Made by a program: the position numbers and the translations under genes. The notes beneath the pieces were generated by a model. The model ran no database searches, was not told the DNA's origin, and saw only the letters and a list, made by a program, of their open reading frames with translations. Below, in pieces: positions 23,938 to 34,573 of a stretch of 64,000 nucleotides of DNA. The DNA lies in assembly GCA_947095535.1 (NCBI GenBank), contig OX352772.1:378585643-378649642 (forward strand), in the 5' to 3' direction. Position 1 is the stretch's first letter. The number at the start of each line of letters is the position of its first letter. This DNA comes from Poecilobothrus nobilitatus (Eukaryota; Arthropoda; Insecta; Diptera; Dolichopodidae).

Positions 23938-24185
23938 TAGGTTGCAAGAAGCCGCCGTATTTTGGGATTTAGAATTCGGACCGGCATGATATAAAAAAGG
24001 TACTCATCGATTTTGTAGTAGAATTTAAATTAGTAAACAGAAATAAAAAATTCGACTTTTAAGCCCGCCTCAAAAACTAGAAGGTGCCACATTCCGGAAC
24101 TATTTTTTAATTTTTAGTTTCTATTACAGTATCGGGGGCTATGTTTTTTAAATCAGATTGGTTCGATTTCTGGTCCCTAAGATAT
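23938..24185. mobile_element. Diverged copy of the array MITE
   Basis: Begins GTAGGTTGCAAGAAGCCGCC with TTCGGACCGGCATGAT. It keeps the GTACTCATCGATTTTGTAG interior, and near 24,150 has a decayed opposite end (TCAGATTGGTTCGATTTCTG). It is a relative of 6,442-6,724 outside the arrays, which shows the MITE is dispersed. Confidence 0.65.
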
Positions 24186-24304
24186 TGTTTAAAGTCCACA
24201 GATAAAATGCATGTGACTTAAAAAGTCTGAAATTATGATAAAAGTCAAACAAATAAACATTCATGATAACGAAAAATAATGACTTTTTTCTTAAAAGAAA
24301 AAAA

Positions 24305-24489
24305 TTTTTTTTAATGCATTTCTCTGCTACATAAATGTGGACAGGAAATTACAGCCTTTTCTGTTCAAGCGTGGCTGTAAATGTTGTAAGGGGGAATAAC
24401 TCTTACGACGTGTGTGGGATTCGAACTCACACTCCCTCGGTGTTTACAACGTATTTTATACGCTCTTACCCACTAGGCCACCGAGGCCC
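24305..24489 (-). mobile_element. tRNA-derived SINE, family 1 (copy 1)
   Basis: On the minus strand it starts GGGCCTCGGTGGCCTAGTGG (box A), has GAGTTCGAATCCCAC (box B) and a body with CCCTTACAACATTTACAGCC. It ends ACATAAATGT.../GCATT followed by an A-tail. The same family occurs at 26,754-26,950 and 34,390-34,573. Confidence 0.85.
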
Positions 24490-25670
24490 AAGAGAAAAAA
24501 TTCTTAGCCCCTGAGAATTTCCATGAGACTTTCATGATTGACAATTAATGATTTCTAAAACAGAAAAAAGTCTTAACTCTCAAGACTTTCATGATTGACC
24601 TCCAAAACGAAATATTAAAGAGAAATATAAATTTAAAATTTGCAAATCTCATATAACTAACTATTGGCCCGTCATAGAATGACGGTTTTAATTATGGTAA
24701 ATTATAAAAAAAGAATATAAAAAGAAAAAAGTTATTATTTGCAATATATATAGAAAAAAAATATATATTTCCATCCGGAATCGAACCCGCTGACCATCGT
24801 GTCAGAATCAGATACATTAAATATGTATACTAATAAGAAGGAATCAAAAAATCTGTAAACATATTTTGTAATTGAATTAGTTAACTTAAGTTTATAAAAG
24901 TTGAGTAAATTGTAGAAAATTAAACGTAGCATATTTTACAAAAAAATTTTTAAATTTTGTATCAATAAAATTATTTTGGAATTGAATTAATCAACTTAAA
25001 TTTATAAAAATTTAGTAGAATATAGAGAATATAACATATTATGTATTTTATATATTTTTTATTTTATTTTATTTAAATTAATTTGTTTTAGTTTTCGTTT
25101 TCATTTTACTTTTAAGTTTTTGTTTTTAATATTAATTCTTATTTTTAGTGTTTATTTTTAAGTAGGTATTAATTTAGTATTGAATTTTGTTTTTAATTTT
25201 TTATAAATCTTATTATTTTTGTTATTAGTTATAATTTTTATTTTTTGTTTTAATAAAGTTTGATTCAATAACCTTTCAAGTGATTCAAGTGTTTTATTTT
25301 CTGTTACAGATATACAAATACAATAACAAAAAAAAAACATTGAAATTCATTGGCTTACTTACTAAGTATTTATAAATTTTATGAAAAAGTAATTCATTTT
25401 GCTAAAAAAAAATTAAAAAAATTAAAAATTTATAATTCATTTGACTTACGTCAAACTTAATTAGTGTTAAAGAAAACAGAAAAAAAAATTTTTTTTGTAA
25501 GATTTCCAGTCTGACATTGGCGTATGTACTATAAAAAATAAATTATAATCAAAAGCAATAAATCAATATTTAAATTTAATGGCTTAGTCAAATAAATTAC
25601 TAAGTTAAACATATAAAAAAAAATAAAGATTTGAATTCATTTATGTAAATATTTTGCTATCATATTGGAG
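24490..25670. other. AT-rich sequence with a partial tRNA-like fragment
   Basis: At 24,772-24,805 the minus strand carries GCGGGTTCGATTCCGGATGG, the 3' half of a tRNA-like SINE head. A repeat inverted relative to 3,860-3,890 lies at 24,565-24,594. The rest is A/T runs without gene signal. Confidence 0.5.
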
Positions 25671-25739
25671 TCTACCCTCCTTTACATGCCTGAGTCAGCG
25701 TCCACCACGACTCCAATCCATTGTATTGTTATGTTTGTT

Positions 25740-27332
25740 TAACGAAAAATTACCCAGGCTCGTTTTTCAATATTTTGTGAATTTACGTTCGCTATTTAAT
25801 AGTGAACCTTGTTGAGGACCATGTTGAATTTTTATTTGGATATTATTTGGATTTTTAGATCTAGAAAGTGCCACATAGAGTTGTTCAAAACGAAGGGCAA
25901 GATTGTTTCTGAATTTATAATATTAATTCTTGGAATGAACACTATTCTTCCTTTATTACATTCAGATATTATTTTAGCTTTAATGAAATTGCTAACTAGT
26001 TCTTCCATAATTAATGTTGCCCCGTTGCACATTCTTTTTTTTTGGATTTAAGTTACGAAGTAATATTATTATAACACTTTTCTTTAGGATTAAGACATGA
26101 GGACTGAGAAGGCATGCCAGATAGAGTTTGTTCGTTTAAAAATGCCATAGGGAAATTGAGTGTATCGGTCGGATCTTCACAGACGGCTAAGTCTGTACTG
26201 TAGTAAATTTTCTCGCCTCCAGGTACCATTGCAATGATCTTTTTATTCATTTCCAAAGTCTGTGCATTTGTTGGAGCGGCAATTACTCGTTTTGACACTT
26301 CTTCAGTTGTAAAATCTTGTAGATTCAAAGATAGTTGTAATAAGATCATCAGTTTCTATCATTTGTCTCGGAATTTCTATTATATTCTCATCAATTAATC
26401 TCATCCGGAATAGGTTCGAAGTCACCTTTTCCAACTTTCAAAAGCCATTCATTGTGTTCATTATGTCCTGCGCTTCGCATATTTACTGTAAGAGTCAATT
26501 TATTGAAATGTCTCCACAAAGGACTTGATTTAATACAGCTTTCCACAATATCTACATGCGTTCCCCTAGGAATAACTGGCAAAGTTTGTTTGAAATCACC
26601 ACCACACACCAGCACTATTGCTGCAAAAGGTAAACTATTTTGTCTTATTTCTCTTAAAAGTTTGTATATGCAAATAAATTCATACTTGTTTAGCATAGTT
26701 CTTCATCAATCAATATCATAGACGCCAATCTCAAAATTTCGGCTTCAGAATTCTTTTTTTTTAATGCATTTCTCTACCACATAAATGTGGACAGTACTCA
26801 GTCTTTCCTGTTCAGGTGTGGCTGTAAATGTCGTAAGGGGAAATAATTCTTACGACGTGTGTGGGGTTCGAACTCACTCGAACCCACACTCCCTCGGTGC
26901 TTACAGCGTATTGTATACGCTCTTACCTACTAGGCCATCGGGACCCCCTTCTTCAGAATTCAAACGAATAGAGAAACAGATGTATCCAAAAAAGGTTCAG
27001 GCAATTTCAATCCACTGTGAACTGTGCAGCGATTCCAGTTGTAGCGAAGAGTAATACAACTTTTCTTTCACCTCGAAAGTAAGAGCTAAGTGTACATAGA
27101 GAAAAACATAAAAGCAACGATTTTCAATACTTTCATTATCTACAGCTGCTTTGATTTTATGAAAAGCGTTTAATTGACCTGGGTCAAGTTTTGCTAACAG
27201 TTCTTGAGCTTTATGTGCCTCATGTGCGTCTTCCTCATGTCCAGATTCGAAAACTACTACTTGTTGGTTTAGTAGGAAAACTGGAAATATCTTTACAGAA
27301 TGTGAGCGACTATGCATTTTTGATTCCCTCAA
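25740..27332 (-). pseudogene. Helitron PIF1-like helicase part, decayed
   Basis: Pieces in order: 'LLAKLDPGQLNAFHKIKAAV' (near 27,200), then 'RCFYV' directly followed by 'FLY', so the Walker A P-loop normally found between them is missing (junction 27,104/27,105). A 'LLFATTGIAA' block in another frame follows. After the SINE come Walker B 'MILIDE' and 'CGGDFKQTLPVIPRGTH' (26,696-26,391), 'RVIAAPTNAQTLEMNKKI' (26,349-26,053), and 'RMCNGATLI', 'VFIPRI' (26,045-25,900). After a further small deletion, 'QLYVALSRSKNPNN' closes the helicase near 25,830. It cannot hydrolyse ATP without the P-loop. Confidence 0.85.
26754..26950 (-). mobile_element. tRNA-derived SINE, family 1 (copy 2), in Helitron helicase
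   Basis: 197 bp element with T-run (A-tail) at the low end and a tRNA-like head at the high end. It is flanked by perfect 11 bp target-site duplications CTTCAGAATTC at 26,743-26,753 and 26,951-26,961. A small internal repeat of the CGAACTCACTCGAACCCACA area lies in its box B. Confidence 0.92.
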
Positions 27333-27367
27333 TCTCCAAATTGCTTGAGGTGCACTAACTTAGCGAC

Positions 27368-29061
27368 AATTAATAACATTTATTATTTCATTGTGACAAA
27401 GTTCAGTATTTCAATTTGATGTAATTTGAACATTCGCACAATCGAAACCTTTATATATAAACTTATAAATATATTTTAAAGCTCTAAGTGACGTACTAAT
27501 TCCTACATTTATTTATATGGGCATTATATTTAAGTGTCAAATGTGGGTTGTATGGTACTACATTTCTATTATCCATACTTACTCCTCGAACTTCAGCTTG
27601 AATATTGTTCCGACGACGATACAATGGATATCCATTCGCGTTTGAGACTGTGGCTCCTTTAAATTCTTTTGGAAACTTTTTGCTACGTTTGCCATCAATC
27701 ATGAAAGAAGAATTTGGATTAGCAATTCCACATGGGCCGTGCAACATACATTTCAGCACAATTTCTCGTAAACATGAGCTCGATTCAGGTGGAATTTCAG
27801 CACAAACAAAATTATCGATCCGCTCAGCTGTTATAAATTTGTCCTCCATTCGAAGAGTTATCAATATATGTACGTGTAGGAGACCTCGTTTTTTGGAATT
27901 CGATGCTGTAAACATATGCCTTTGTGTGACCGAAAATATCATGGCCTGTGATGTCTTTAATGAGTGCGTCCAATTTGATCTTGAACACTCTTCCAACTAA
28001 GTCTGGTCGATCTACATTTTGCTCTCCTGGTATTAAATTTTCCATAATTTCAGGCCAAGATGGATTTGCTGTGAATGTAATAAATTGATCTGGAACATCA
28101 AACTTCGCAAAAATTGCCATCGCATCACAACATCGTTCACGCATGTTTCTTGGTGAACCTTCGAAACTTGATGGTAAAATAATTGGTATTCCAGCTGAAA
28201 TATTTCCATTTTGTGCCAAATTTGCTACATGATCTTGATGTCCTTGGTATCGTTCTGTACGTAAAGCTCTTTGATTTTGTTTGATAAAATTTAAATTATT
28301 AGCCTCAATTTGGAGATAAGAATCGACCAGCATTTGCTGTGTCATTCTTCCTGCATTTATAAAAGGATTGAAGTCACCACGAATTGCTGTCAAGGCTGCT
28401 TTGTACTGGAGTATGCTAACATTGTTTCTTACTGGATTTCGTTGCGCTCCCTCGTAAGCCTCGCAATCCCAATTGAGTTGCCATCCAGACTCACCATAAA
28501 GAAAAAATAGCGCGTACGTCATTGGGTCCATGTTAGGACTTAAAGTGTTTAACTGAATGAAATTTTGATTAGGGTCTATTGGATTTTTTTGGATAAATTC
28601 GAATATTCCTTTGGAAAGGTGGCTCACCGTAATCATCTACAAAAACCATCGCAATTTCATTCGTTTCATCGCAAGTAGGAGCGTTGTATCTCCGTTGATC
28701 TGACTGACGGTCACGTCTTAAAACCATACTTACCGATGGAATCTGATCTCCTTGTTGAATTGCACGTTCACGCTCTTTGGCTTCTATTTCATGAATTAAT
28801 TGAAAAGTTTGAGCCAATCGATTGTTTTGCCGAAAGAATTGATCAATTTGATTCAAAATTTCAAGCCGACATTGAACATTTGCTGCCTGGTCTTGTCGAG
28901 TATTTGTGGCTTGTATACTATCAATTGAGCAAAAACTGAAGATTGATCATTGATTGGGTGTAAGTGAGAAGTGCGATGGTAAGTTTGACCATGAATTTTA
29001 AATATGTATGGACCTCTTCTAGCAAAGCAACTATTTTTGCTCCTATTGAAGCAAAAGAGAG
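27368..29061 (-). pseudogene. Helitron HUH-type Rep domain, frameshifted
   Basis: After the insertion site the frame resumes with 'SFASIGAKI' and 'GPYIFKIHGQTYHRTSHLHP' (29,050-28,950). Then come 28,856-28,569 and 28,636-27,824 (containing 'NMRERCCDAMAIFAKFDVPD' and 'FITFTANPSWPEI'), and 27,996-27,496. The HUH motif is intact as His-Val-His at 27,868-27,876. Further on, 'KYIYKFIYKG' near 27,447-27,475 corresponds to the catalytic-tyrosine segment; one position that is often Tyr is Phe (27,459-27,461). At least three frameshifts (about 28,600, 27,893 and 27,510) break the frame. The Rep domain nicks and joins single-stranded DNA in rolling-circle transposition. Confidence 0.85.
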
Positions 29062-29065
29062 AGCA

Positions 29066-29550
29066 AATAATTTATTTAATATAAAACATAAAATTAAACA
29101 CAAGTTCTTTATAAAACAATAAATCTTTATTGAATCTTCTTCAAGACTAAAAATTAACATTAAATCTTACAATATATATAACGGTCAGAAGTCAACATAT
29201 GAGGAAATAAATGCAAGCTAAAAAATAAATTTGGGCCTTTTAAGCGGTTAACTTATTGTAATTATTGTAGTTAGGCTAAGATAAACGAATTCTTAGCCCG
29301 GTTTAAATGAGTACTATAAATTACAAATACTATAAATTACAATTAGTAACCTTATTCTTATTCAAAACAAAAATAAAAAATAAAATGTTTGCGATAGCAA
29401 TTTTTCTTTATAATTAATATTTAAACATATATTTTTAAAAGAAAAAATGTAAAATGTGTTTGACCTAGATTGCATTTATTTCAATAACGATAATTATTAT
29501 AAAATAATTATGGTTTAATTTTACAGGGTCTTTCCTTTGGATAAGTAAAT
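29066..29550 (-). repeat. Errantivirus 3' LTR
   Basis: About 485 bp matching 32,486-33,246 once the inserted SINE is removed. The polypurine tract (AAGGAAGGGGGA on the element strand) abuts its start at about 29,551-29,562. The end of env runs into it, stopping at 29,508. Confidence 0.9.
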
Positions 29551-31246
29551 CCCCCTTCCTTAGGAATATTGTACTCCTGAACAATATAATTTCCTGGATT
29601 ATTTTTTAAATCTATATGATTTCTTGACTTACAAAATTTAAAAATTAATAAAATTATTATGATAGATATTAAGGGAATTAAAATGAAAGTAGAATAAAAA
29701 AAATTGAATTTTTTTCATATTTAATTTCCTTAATTTCTTCATTATTTTTCATTTGATTAACATGTAACATTTTTAGGTTAACTGTCTGATTAACATGATC
29801 AATAGTTGCATAATTTGGAAGTAAAAATGATTGCTTAAACTGCTATTTAGATTGCTTAAACTGCTATTTTACTATTTGAAAATTTGATTTACTGTTATAG
29901 TACAGTTATCAAAGATTATAACTGTATAAAGGTTATTACAAGTATTATATAAGCTTATATTTTTTGCATTTTTTATTCAAACAACTCCTAAGTCTAATTC
30001 TACTATTTTCATATCTGTTTTTAAAGTTTTTGCTTCATTATTGTAAATTATTATTTGAAAATTTTATTTGATTTACTGTTATAGTACAGTTATCAAAGGT
30101 TATAATATAATTTTTATTTAACAAATATTCAATGTTATTACAAGTATTATATAAGCTTATATTTTTTGCATTCTTTATTAAAACAACTCCTAAGTCTAAT
30201 TCTACTATTTTCATATCTGTTTCTAAAGTTTTTGCGCAATTTCCAAAAGAGTTTTCAAATAGTTTAGAAATACAATTTCATACTGGTTTTAATTTATTTT
30301 CATATTTTTCTGTATCAAGATAATAAGTTTTATTTTTGTATTTTATAACATCTGAAATATTTATAGTAATTTCTTCAAACTTAGAATTAGGAACAGGAAA
30401 AATTTTATATTGAAAAATTAATTTATTGTCATAAGTTAACAAAGAACTTTTAAGTTCCTGAATTTTAAAAATATTAATGTCATAAGCATCAATTTCTTCT
30501 GCGGTAAGAAAAGATCTGTTCATTATCTGATGTTTTGCAAACATTATATTCTCTTGTATTTTTTCGATTTCTTCATTTAGAAGATTTAAATCAGAAATTA
30601 GTTGTAAAAATTGAATTTGTTTGACAACGTTTCTATTTTCAGTTGAAACGCCATTCAGTAATTTATCTAGAAGTAAGTTGTTATTAATACTTTTTTGCAA
30701 TATTTCAATATTTTTTTGGATATTATCGTTAATTTTAATTTGATTGTTAGCTCTTTTTATATCATTATGTACATTTTCATCTAAAACTTTTAAATGTTGT
30801 TCAATTTCATTTTTGTCTTTTTCATACATAGTTCCGAAGACAAATTTTAAAATCGAACCACCTAAATTTAGTAAAGATCTCTTATGTCTAAAAGGTTTAG
30901 TGTTTTAAAAGTATGCTTAAGTTTATTAATTTTATTCATGAGAATATTGAAATTATTATTTAAAATTGGACTTTATTTGGTTTTCCAACGTATCTATGGT
31001 ATATTCAATTTCATCTAAATTTATTATGTGAATAATTTTTTTATAACTTTCTATTATTTCTATGTTACCATGTTGTGTTACGGCAAAACCAGCTTCGATT
31101 TCCAATTTTTGAACAATGATTGAAGGTTGACAAGTATTTACTAATAACAGCATTGTTATTATTATTGTTGGTAGTTTAGTCGGGAGGTTTATTATCTGAA
31201 AGTTTGAATATTCTTTTAATGCGACTTGGATGAATATTTTTATCAT
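29508..31246 (-). pseudogene. Errantivirus env remnant (baculovirus F-like)
   Basis: Starts at 31,246 overlapping the end of pol, with a hydrophobic signal-like segment near 31,190-31,140. After a break near 30,956-30,890 there is a basic Arg/Lys cleavage-type site followed by a Gly/hydrophobic stretch (about 30,880-30,830). A long coiled-coil-like segment follows (30,829-30,278) and ends in an in-frame TGA. The frame then continues to a tandemly duplicated ~180 bp stretch (29,880-30,235). A C-terminal hydrophobic anchor lies near 29,715-29,650, with a short tail ending at 29,508. It is broken by stops, a frameshift and the duplication, so no full-length product can be made. Confidence 0.8.
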
Positions 31247-32258
31247 TATTATCTATTATTTTATTATTGGATCGTTTAATTTTAATTTTTTTATATTTGG
31301 GTACTTCTTTATACCTAACGATAGCAGGGTTTTGTATTAAAATTTCATTAGTATTAGGTAATTTAAATTGTTTCCGGTTCTTATTCAATTTTTTGATAAT
31401 TTGCTCTTTTTTTGATTGTAATTTAATTTTTATTTTCTCAAAATCAGAAATTTTGCCATTTATAAAATCTATTGGCTTAAATTCTGTTGTTGAATGAATG
31501 GTATTATTATATGCTTCTACTGCCTTAAGAATTTGACTTTCGGTATTTAATTCTGGATTTGTAATCCCGATAATTCTAACATGTTCGGTAAGAGTTCCAT
31601 CAGCTCTTTCTATATCAGAATTAACTGTATGGCTTCGAGGAGAAGTAAAATGAACTATGATATTTTCTAGTCTACAAAAGAGATTTAAACTATTAAATCA
31701 ATTATCAAAAACAAACTTCTTCGGTTTTCCAAACAGTGAATTTCGCAATTTCAGAGCCTGAACTATTGTTATACTATTTCTATCATTTAGTTTCAATACT
31801 GATAGATGTTTCGTAAATTTATCTATTCTGGTTAAAAATATTTCCTTCTTTAAATAATAAGTATCACAATGAACTATTTCGTTTGGTTCTGATGGAGTTT
31901 CAGAAATATTAAATTTATACGAAGTTGGATTTCTGTCATACTTCGCTAAATTACATACTTCGCAATTATTGATATATTTATATATAAAATCCTTTAATTT
32001 TGGAAAATAATAGATGCCTTTCAATTCATTGAAATTTTCTAAGATTCCCCTGTGGTTTGTTTTCTCATGAAATTCTCTGATTAATTCTATCAGTTGGTCT
32101 TCATTTTCAATTTCATTAGCTAACTTGGTACATTTAACAAATTTAATTTTATTATAATTGCTAAATAATTCAATCAATTTATTTTGCAAGATAACAAATT
32201 TATTATCTTGTAGTTCAGAATATATTGAAGTAATACCCTTTTTTATTGAACGCCTCAA
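31176..32258 (-). pseudogene. Errantivirus pol remnant: integrase
   Basis: The 186-codon first stretch (32,258-31,698) has the zinc-binding His64, His69, Cys99, Cys102 set and the first two catalytic acids, Asp132 and Asp185, of a DDE integrase. An in-frame TGA at 31,698-31,700 follows the second Asp. The same frame resumes, with the catalytic Glu at 31,608-31,610, and runs to 31,176. The 5' part of pol (protease, RT, RNase H) is deleted. The end overlaps the env start, as in errantiviruses. Confidence 0.88.
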
Positions 32259-32465
32259 TAAATCATTTAGATAATTACTATTGTTTAAATCATTTTCATT
32301 AATAAAAATTTTCTTGTATCCTTTATATTTTATTGCTAATTCATTTATCTTATTTTTTACCAGATGTTTCTGGTTTAAAAACTTATTTACAATGTTTTCT
32401 ACGAATTTGTTAATTCAAAAGTGTCGTCCCCACGAAATATTGGAACGGACTTTGCATTATTTATC

Positions 32466-32485
32466 ACTGTCCTACCGACTGCGTC
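32466..32485 (-). promoter_or_regulatory. Primer-binding site of the errantivirus
   Basis: GACGCAGTCGGTAGG on the element strand, immediately inside the 5' LTR. It resembles the GCGCAGTCGGTAGG-type primer sites of fly errantiviruses; the exact tRNA match was not checked. Confidence 0.6.
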
Positions 32486-33246
32486 AATAATTTATTTAAT
32501 ATAAAACATAAAATTAAACACAAGTTCTTTATAAAACAATTAATCTTTATTGAATCTTCTTAAAGACTAAAAATTAACATTAAATCTTACAACATATATA
32601 ATGGTCAGAAGTCAACATATGAGGAAATAAATGCAAGCTAAAAAATAAATTTGGGCCTTTTAAGTGGTTTACTTATTGTAATTATTGTAGTTAGGCTAAG
32701 ATAAACGAATTCTTAGCCCGGTTTAAATGAGTACTATAAATTACAATTAGTAACCTTATTCTTATTCAAAACAAAAATAAAAAATAAAATGTTTGCGATA
32801 GCAATTTTTCTTTATAATTAATATTTAAACATATAATTTTAAAAGAAAGAAAGTAAAATGTGTTTTTTGGGGCTTCGGTAGCCTAGTGGGTAGGCGTGTG
32901 GCGTATTAACCGAAGGAGTGTGGGTTTGATCCCTGTACAGGTCATAAGTGTATTTTTCTTTACATACCCCCCTTACGACCAAATATAATGTAAATATATA
33001 ATATATAATATAAACAAAATAAATAATATTAGTATATAATTTAATAATAGTATAAAAAACCTATAATGGCCTTAGTAGTCGATGGTTCAATAATATTGCA
33101 TTACATTTATGTATGTAATGTAATATTAATATAAATAAATAAATAATAAAATGTGTTTGACCTAGATTACATTTATTTCAATAACGATAATTATTATAAA
33201 ATAATTATGTTTAATTTTACAGGGTGTCTCCTTTGGATAAGTAACT
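32486..33246 (-). repeat. Errantivirus 5' LTR, interrupted by a SINE
   Basis: Same LTR as 29,066-29,550 with scattered substitutions and a 282 bp SINE insertion. The differences between the LTRs would date the insertion. Confidence 0.9.
32866..33147 (+). mobile_element. tRNA-derived SINE, family 3, inside an LTR
   Basis: Head GGGGCTTCGGTAGCCTAGTGGG (box A) and GTGGGTTTGATCCCTG (box B), then an AT-rich body ending in an AAAT tail. Flanked by perfect 11 bp duplications AAAATGTGTTT at 32,855-32,865 and 33,148-33,158. The other LTR has a single uninterrupted copy of that word. Confidence 0.9.
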
Positions 33247-33249
33247 AGC

Positions 33250-33897
33250 ACTGTTGATCGTAACTAGCACTGTAAGATCTAATATTTTTTCAGAAATGTG
33301 AATATCAATCACATTTCATTAATTCTGAGATTTTCTCAATCATTATCTCGAGATTTTGGTTTTGGTAATTTAATTTTTCCCTTACAGCAACAGCTACCAT
33401 TCATTACGACAACAGCTAGTAAATTTTCCATCAGAGGGACTCATGCAACTCATTAAGGAAATTTTTAGATTCGCAAAACTGCGGCAGTAAACATATAAAG
33501 GACCACAACTATGTGCATCTACTTCATTTTCATCAAAGTTACCTGCTTGAGAACGAATAACTTGACTATGAAGCTCTTGTGATAACCTGTTCATTTCAGC
33601 TTGATTTTGTCGAATAATGTGTAGTTGTTCTGGTGTGCGTTGGTCCATGTATCGACGCTGATTCTCTGCATGAGTTGCTCGACGGACTTCCAATTCTGCA
33701 GGAATTAGTTGCTCAGTAGTATGACGCGGTTGCTCTAGTCGCATTTGTCTTTGATATTCCGTTTCTCGTTTTCTTCTCCTTTGTGATACAGTCATTTGAA
33801 CTCGGTATGTGGCGAATTCCTCTGGAGTTTGTCTTGCTCTAAATCTTGCATATTGCTCTCTTGCTAGACGACTTTTCCTTTCTTCTCTTGATTCCAT
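33250..33897 (-). pseudogene. Helitron Rep/helicase N-terminal part
   Basis: A 167-codon open frame (33,897-33,394) with a highly basic, Arg/Gln-rich start ('REQYARFRARQTPEE', repeated 'RQNQAEMNRLSQELH'), as in Helitron proteins. A degenerate Cys-rich region (CGPLYVYC, SCC) follows. After a frameshift near 33,400 a CCCKGKIKLPKPK stretch continues the zinc-binding area to about 33,340. The coding sense is then cut by the errantivirus insertion at 33,246 and resumes at 29,061. Confidence 0.8.
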
Positions 33898-34389
33898 ATT
33901 TGTTGTTGCAAACTAAATTACGAAAATTACCTTCAATGATAATGTGCGATAAAAAAAACGAATATACATATGTACTTACTTATTCGATCTGAAATTTACT
34001 TTTACAGAAATTGCAAATAATTCTTCCAATAATGCTAATATCTTTAAAATGGTAATAATGAATAGTAATAAGAATTTATCCTGCACGAAAAAGAAAGAGA
34101 ATAAAAAAAAAACGATTGAAATTGGAACAAAGAATGAAATATTTATTTAGGTACCCGTATATAGACACACAACTCCAATTTCAGTTATTCATATACCTAA
34201 TACATTATATTCGCACAACAACAAATTCATTTGGGTACTAGTAATAAAATAATATTATGATCCTGATAAAATAGATTTTTTTGTTGTATGAAAAATGCAG
34301 TAGGTTTAGTAAAATAGAGTGAAACTACTATTACTTTACTATTCCTACTAAACTACTAATTATACTTTGATTATAATAAAATTTTTAAA
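33898..34389. other. AT-rich sequence upstream of Helitron coding region
   Basis: Probably Helitron 5' untranslated sequence in its first part. No gene or clear terminus was seen. Confidence 0.4.
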
Positions 34390-34573
34390 GGGGCCTCGAT
34401 GGCCTAGTGGGTGAGAGCGTATAAAATACGTTGTAAACACTGAGGGAGTGTTGGTTCGAATTCCACACACGTCGTAAGAGTTATTCCCCCTTACGACATT
34501 TACAGCCACGCCTGAACAGGAAAGGCTGTTCACATTTATGTGGTAGAGAAATGCAATAAAAAAAAAAAAAAAT
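34390..34573 (+). mobile_element. tRNA-derived SINE, family 1 (copy 3)
   Basis: Plus-strand copy: GGGGCCTCGATGGCCTAGTG head, GTTCGAATTCCACAC box B, body with CCCTTACGACATTTACAGCC, end CACATTTATGTGGTAGAG and an A-tail. Likely target-site duplication AAATTTTTAA on both sides. Confidence 0.88.

Larger units (their letters stand above)
29066..33246 (-). mobile_element. Errantivirus (gypsy-type, env-bearing) LTR element, internally deleted
   Basis: Old insect endogenous retrovirus-like element in minus orientation with two LTRs and a 4 bp target-site duplication AGCA (29,062-29,065 and 33,247-33,250). On its own strand the LTR starts AGT and ends ATT, as usual for errantiviruses. The internal region keeps a primer-binding-like GACGCAGTCGGTAGG just after the 5' LTR, the end of pol with integrase, and env. 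Gag, protease, reverse transcriptase and RNase H are absent, leaving only about 220 bp between primer site and pol remnant. Stops and frameshifts are present in both remaining genes. Confidence 0.9.
25670..33897 (-). mobile_element. Helitron (autonomous-type) relic, interrupted by later insertions
   Basis: Rep/helicase coding pieces in N-to-C order on the minus strand run from 33,897 down to about 25,740. They are split by an errantivirus (29,066-33,246) and by a SINE (26,754-26,950). Near the low-coordinate end an ATTGGAGTC / GACTCCAAT 9 bp stem with a ~37 bp loop (about 25,665-25,720) lies just after the last helicase residues. It could be a terminal hairpin, but I do not see a clear CTRR end, and the 5' TC end was not located. 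Confidence 0.85.

Noticed and set aside
27605..28000. Plus-strand 131-codon frame
   Set aside because: Shadow of the Helitron Rep domain on the minus strand.
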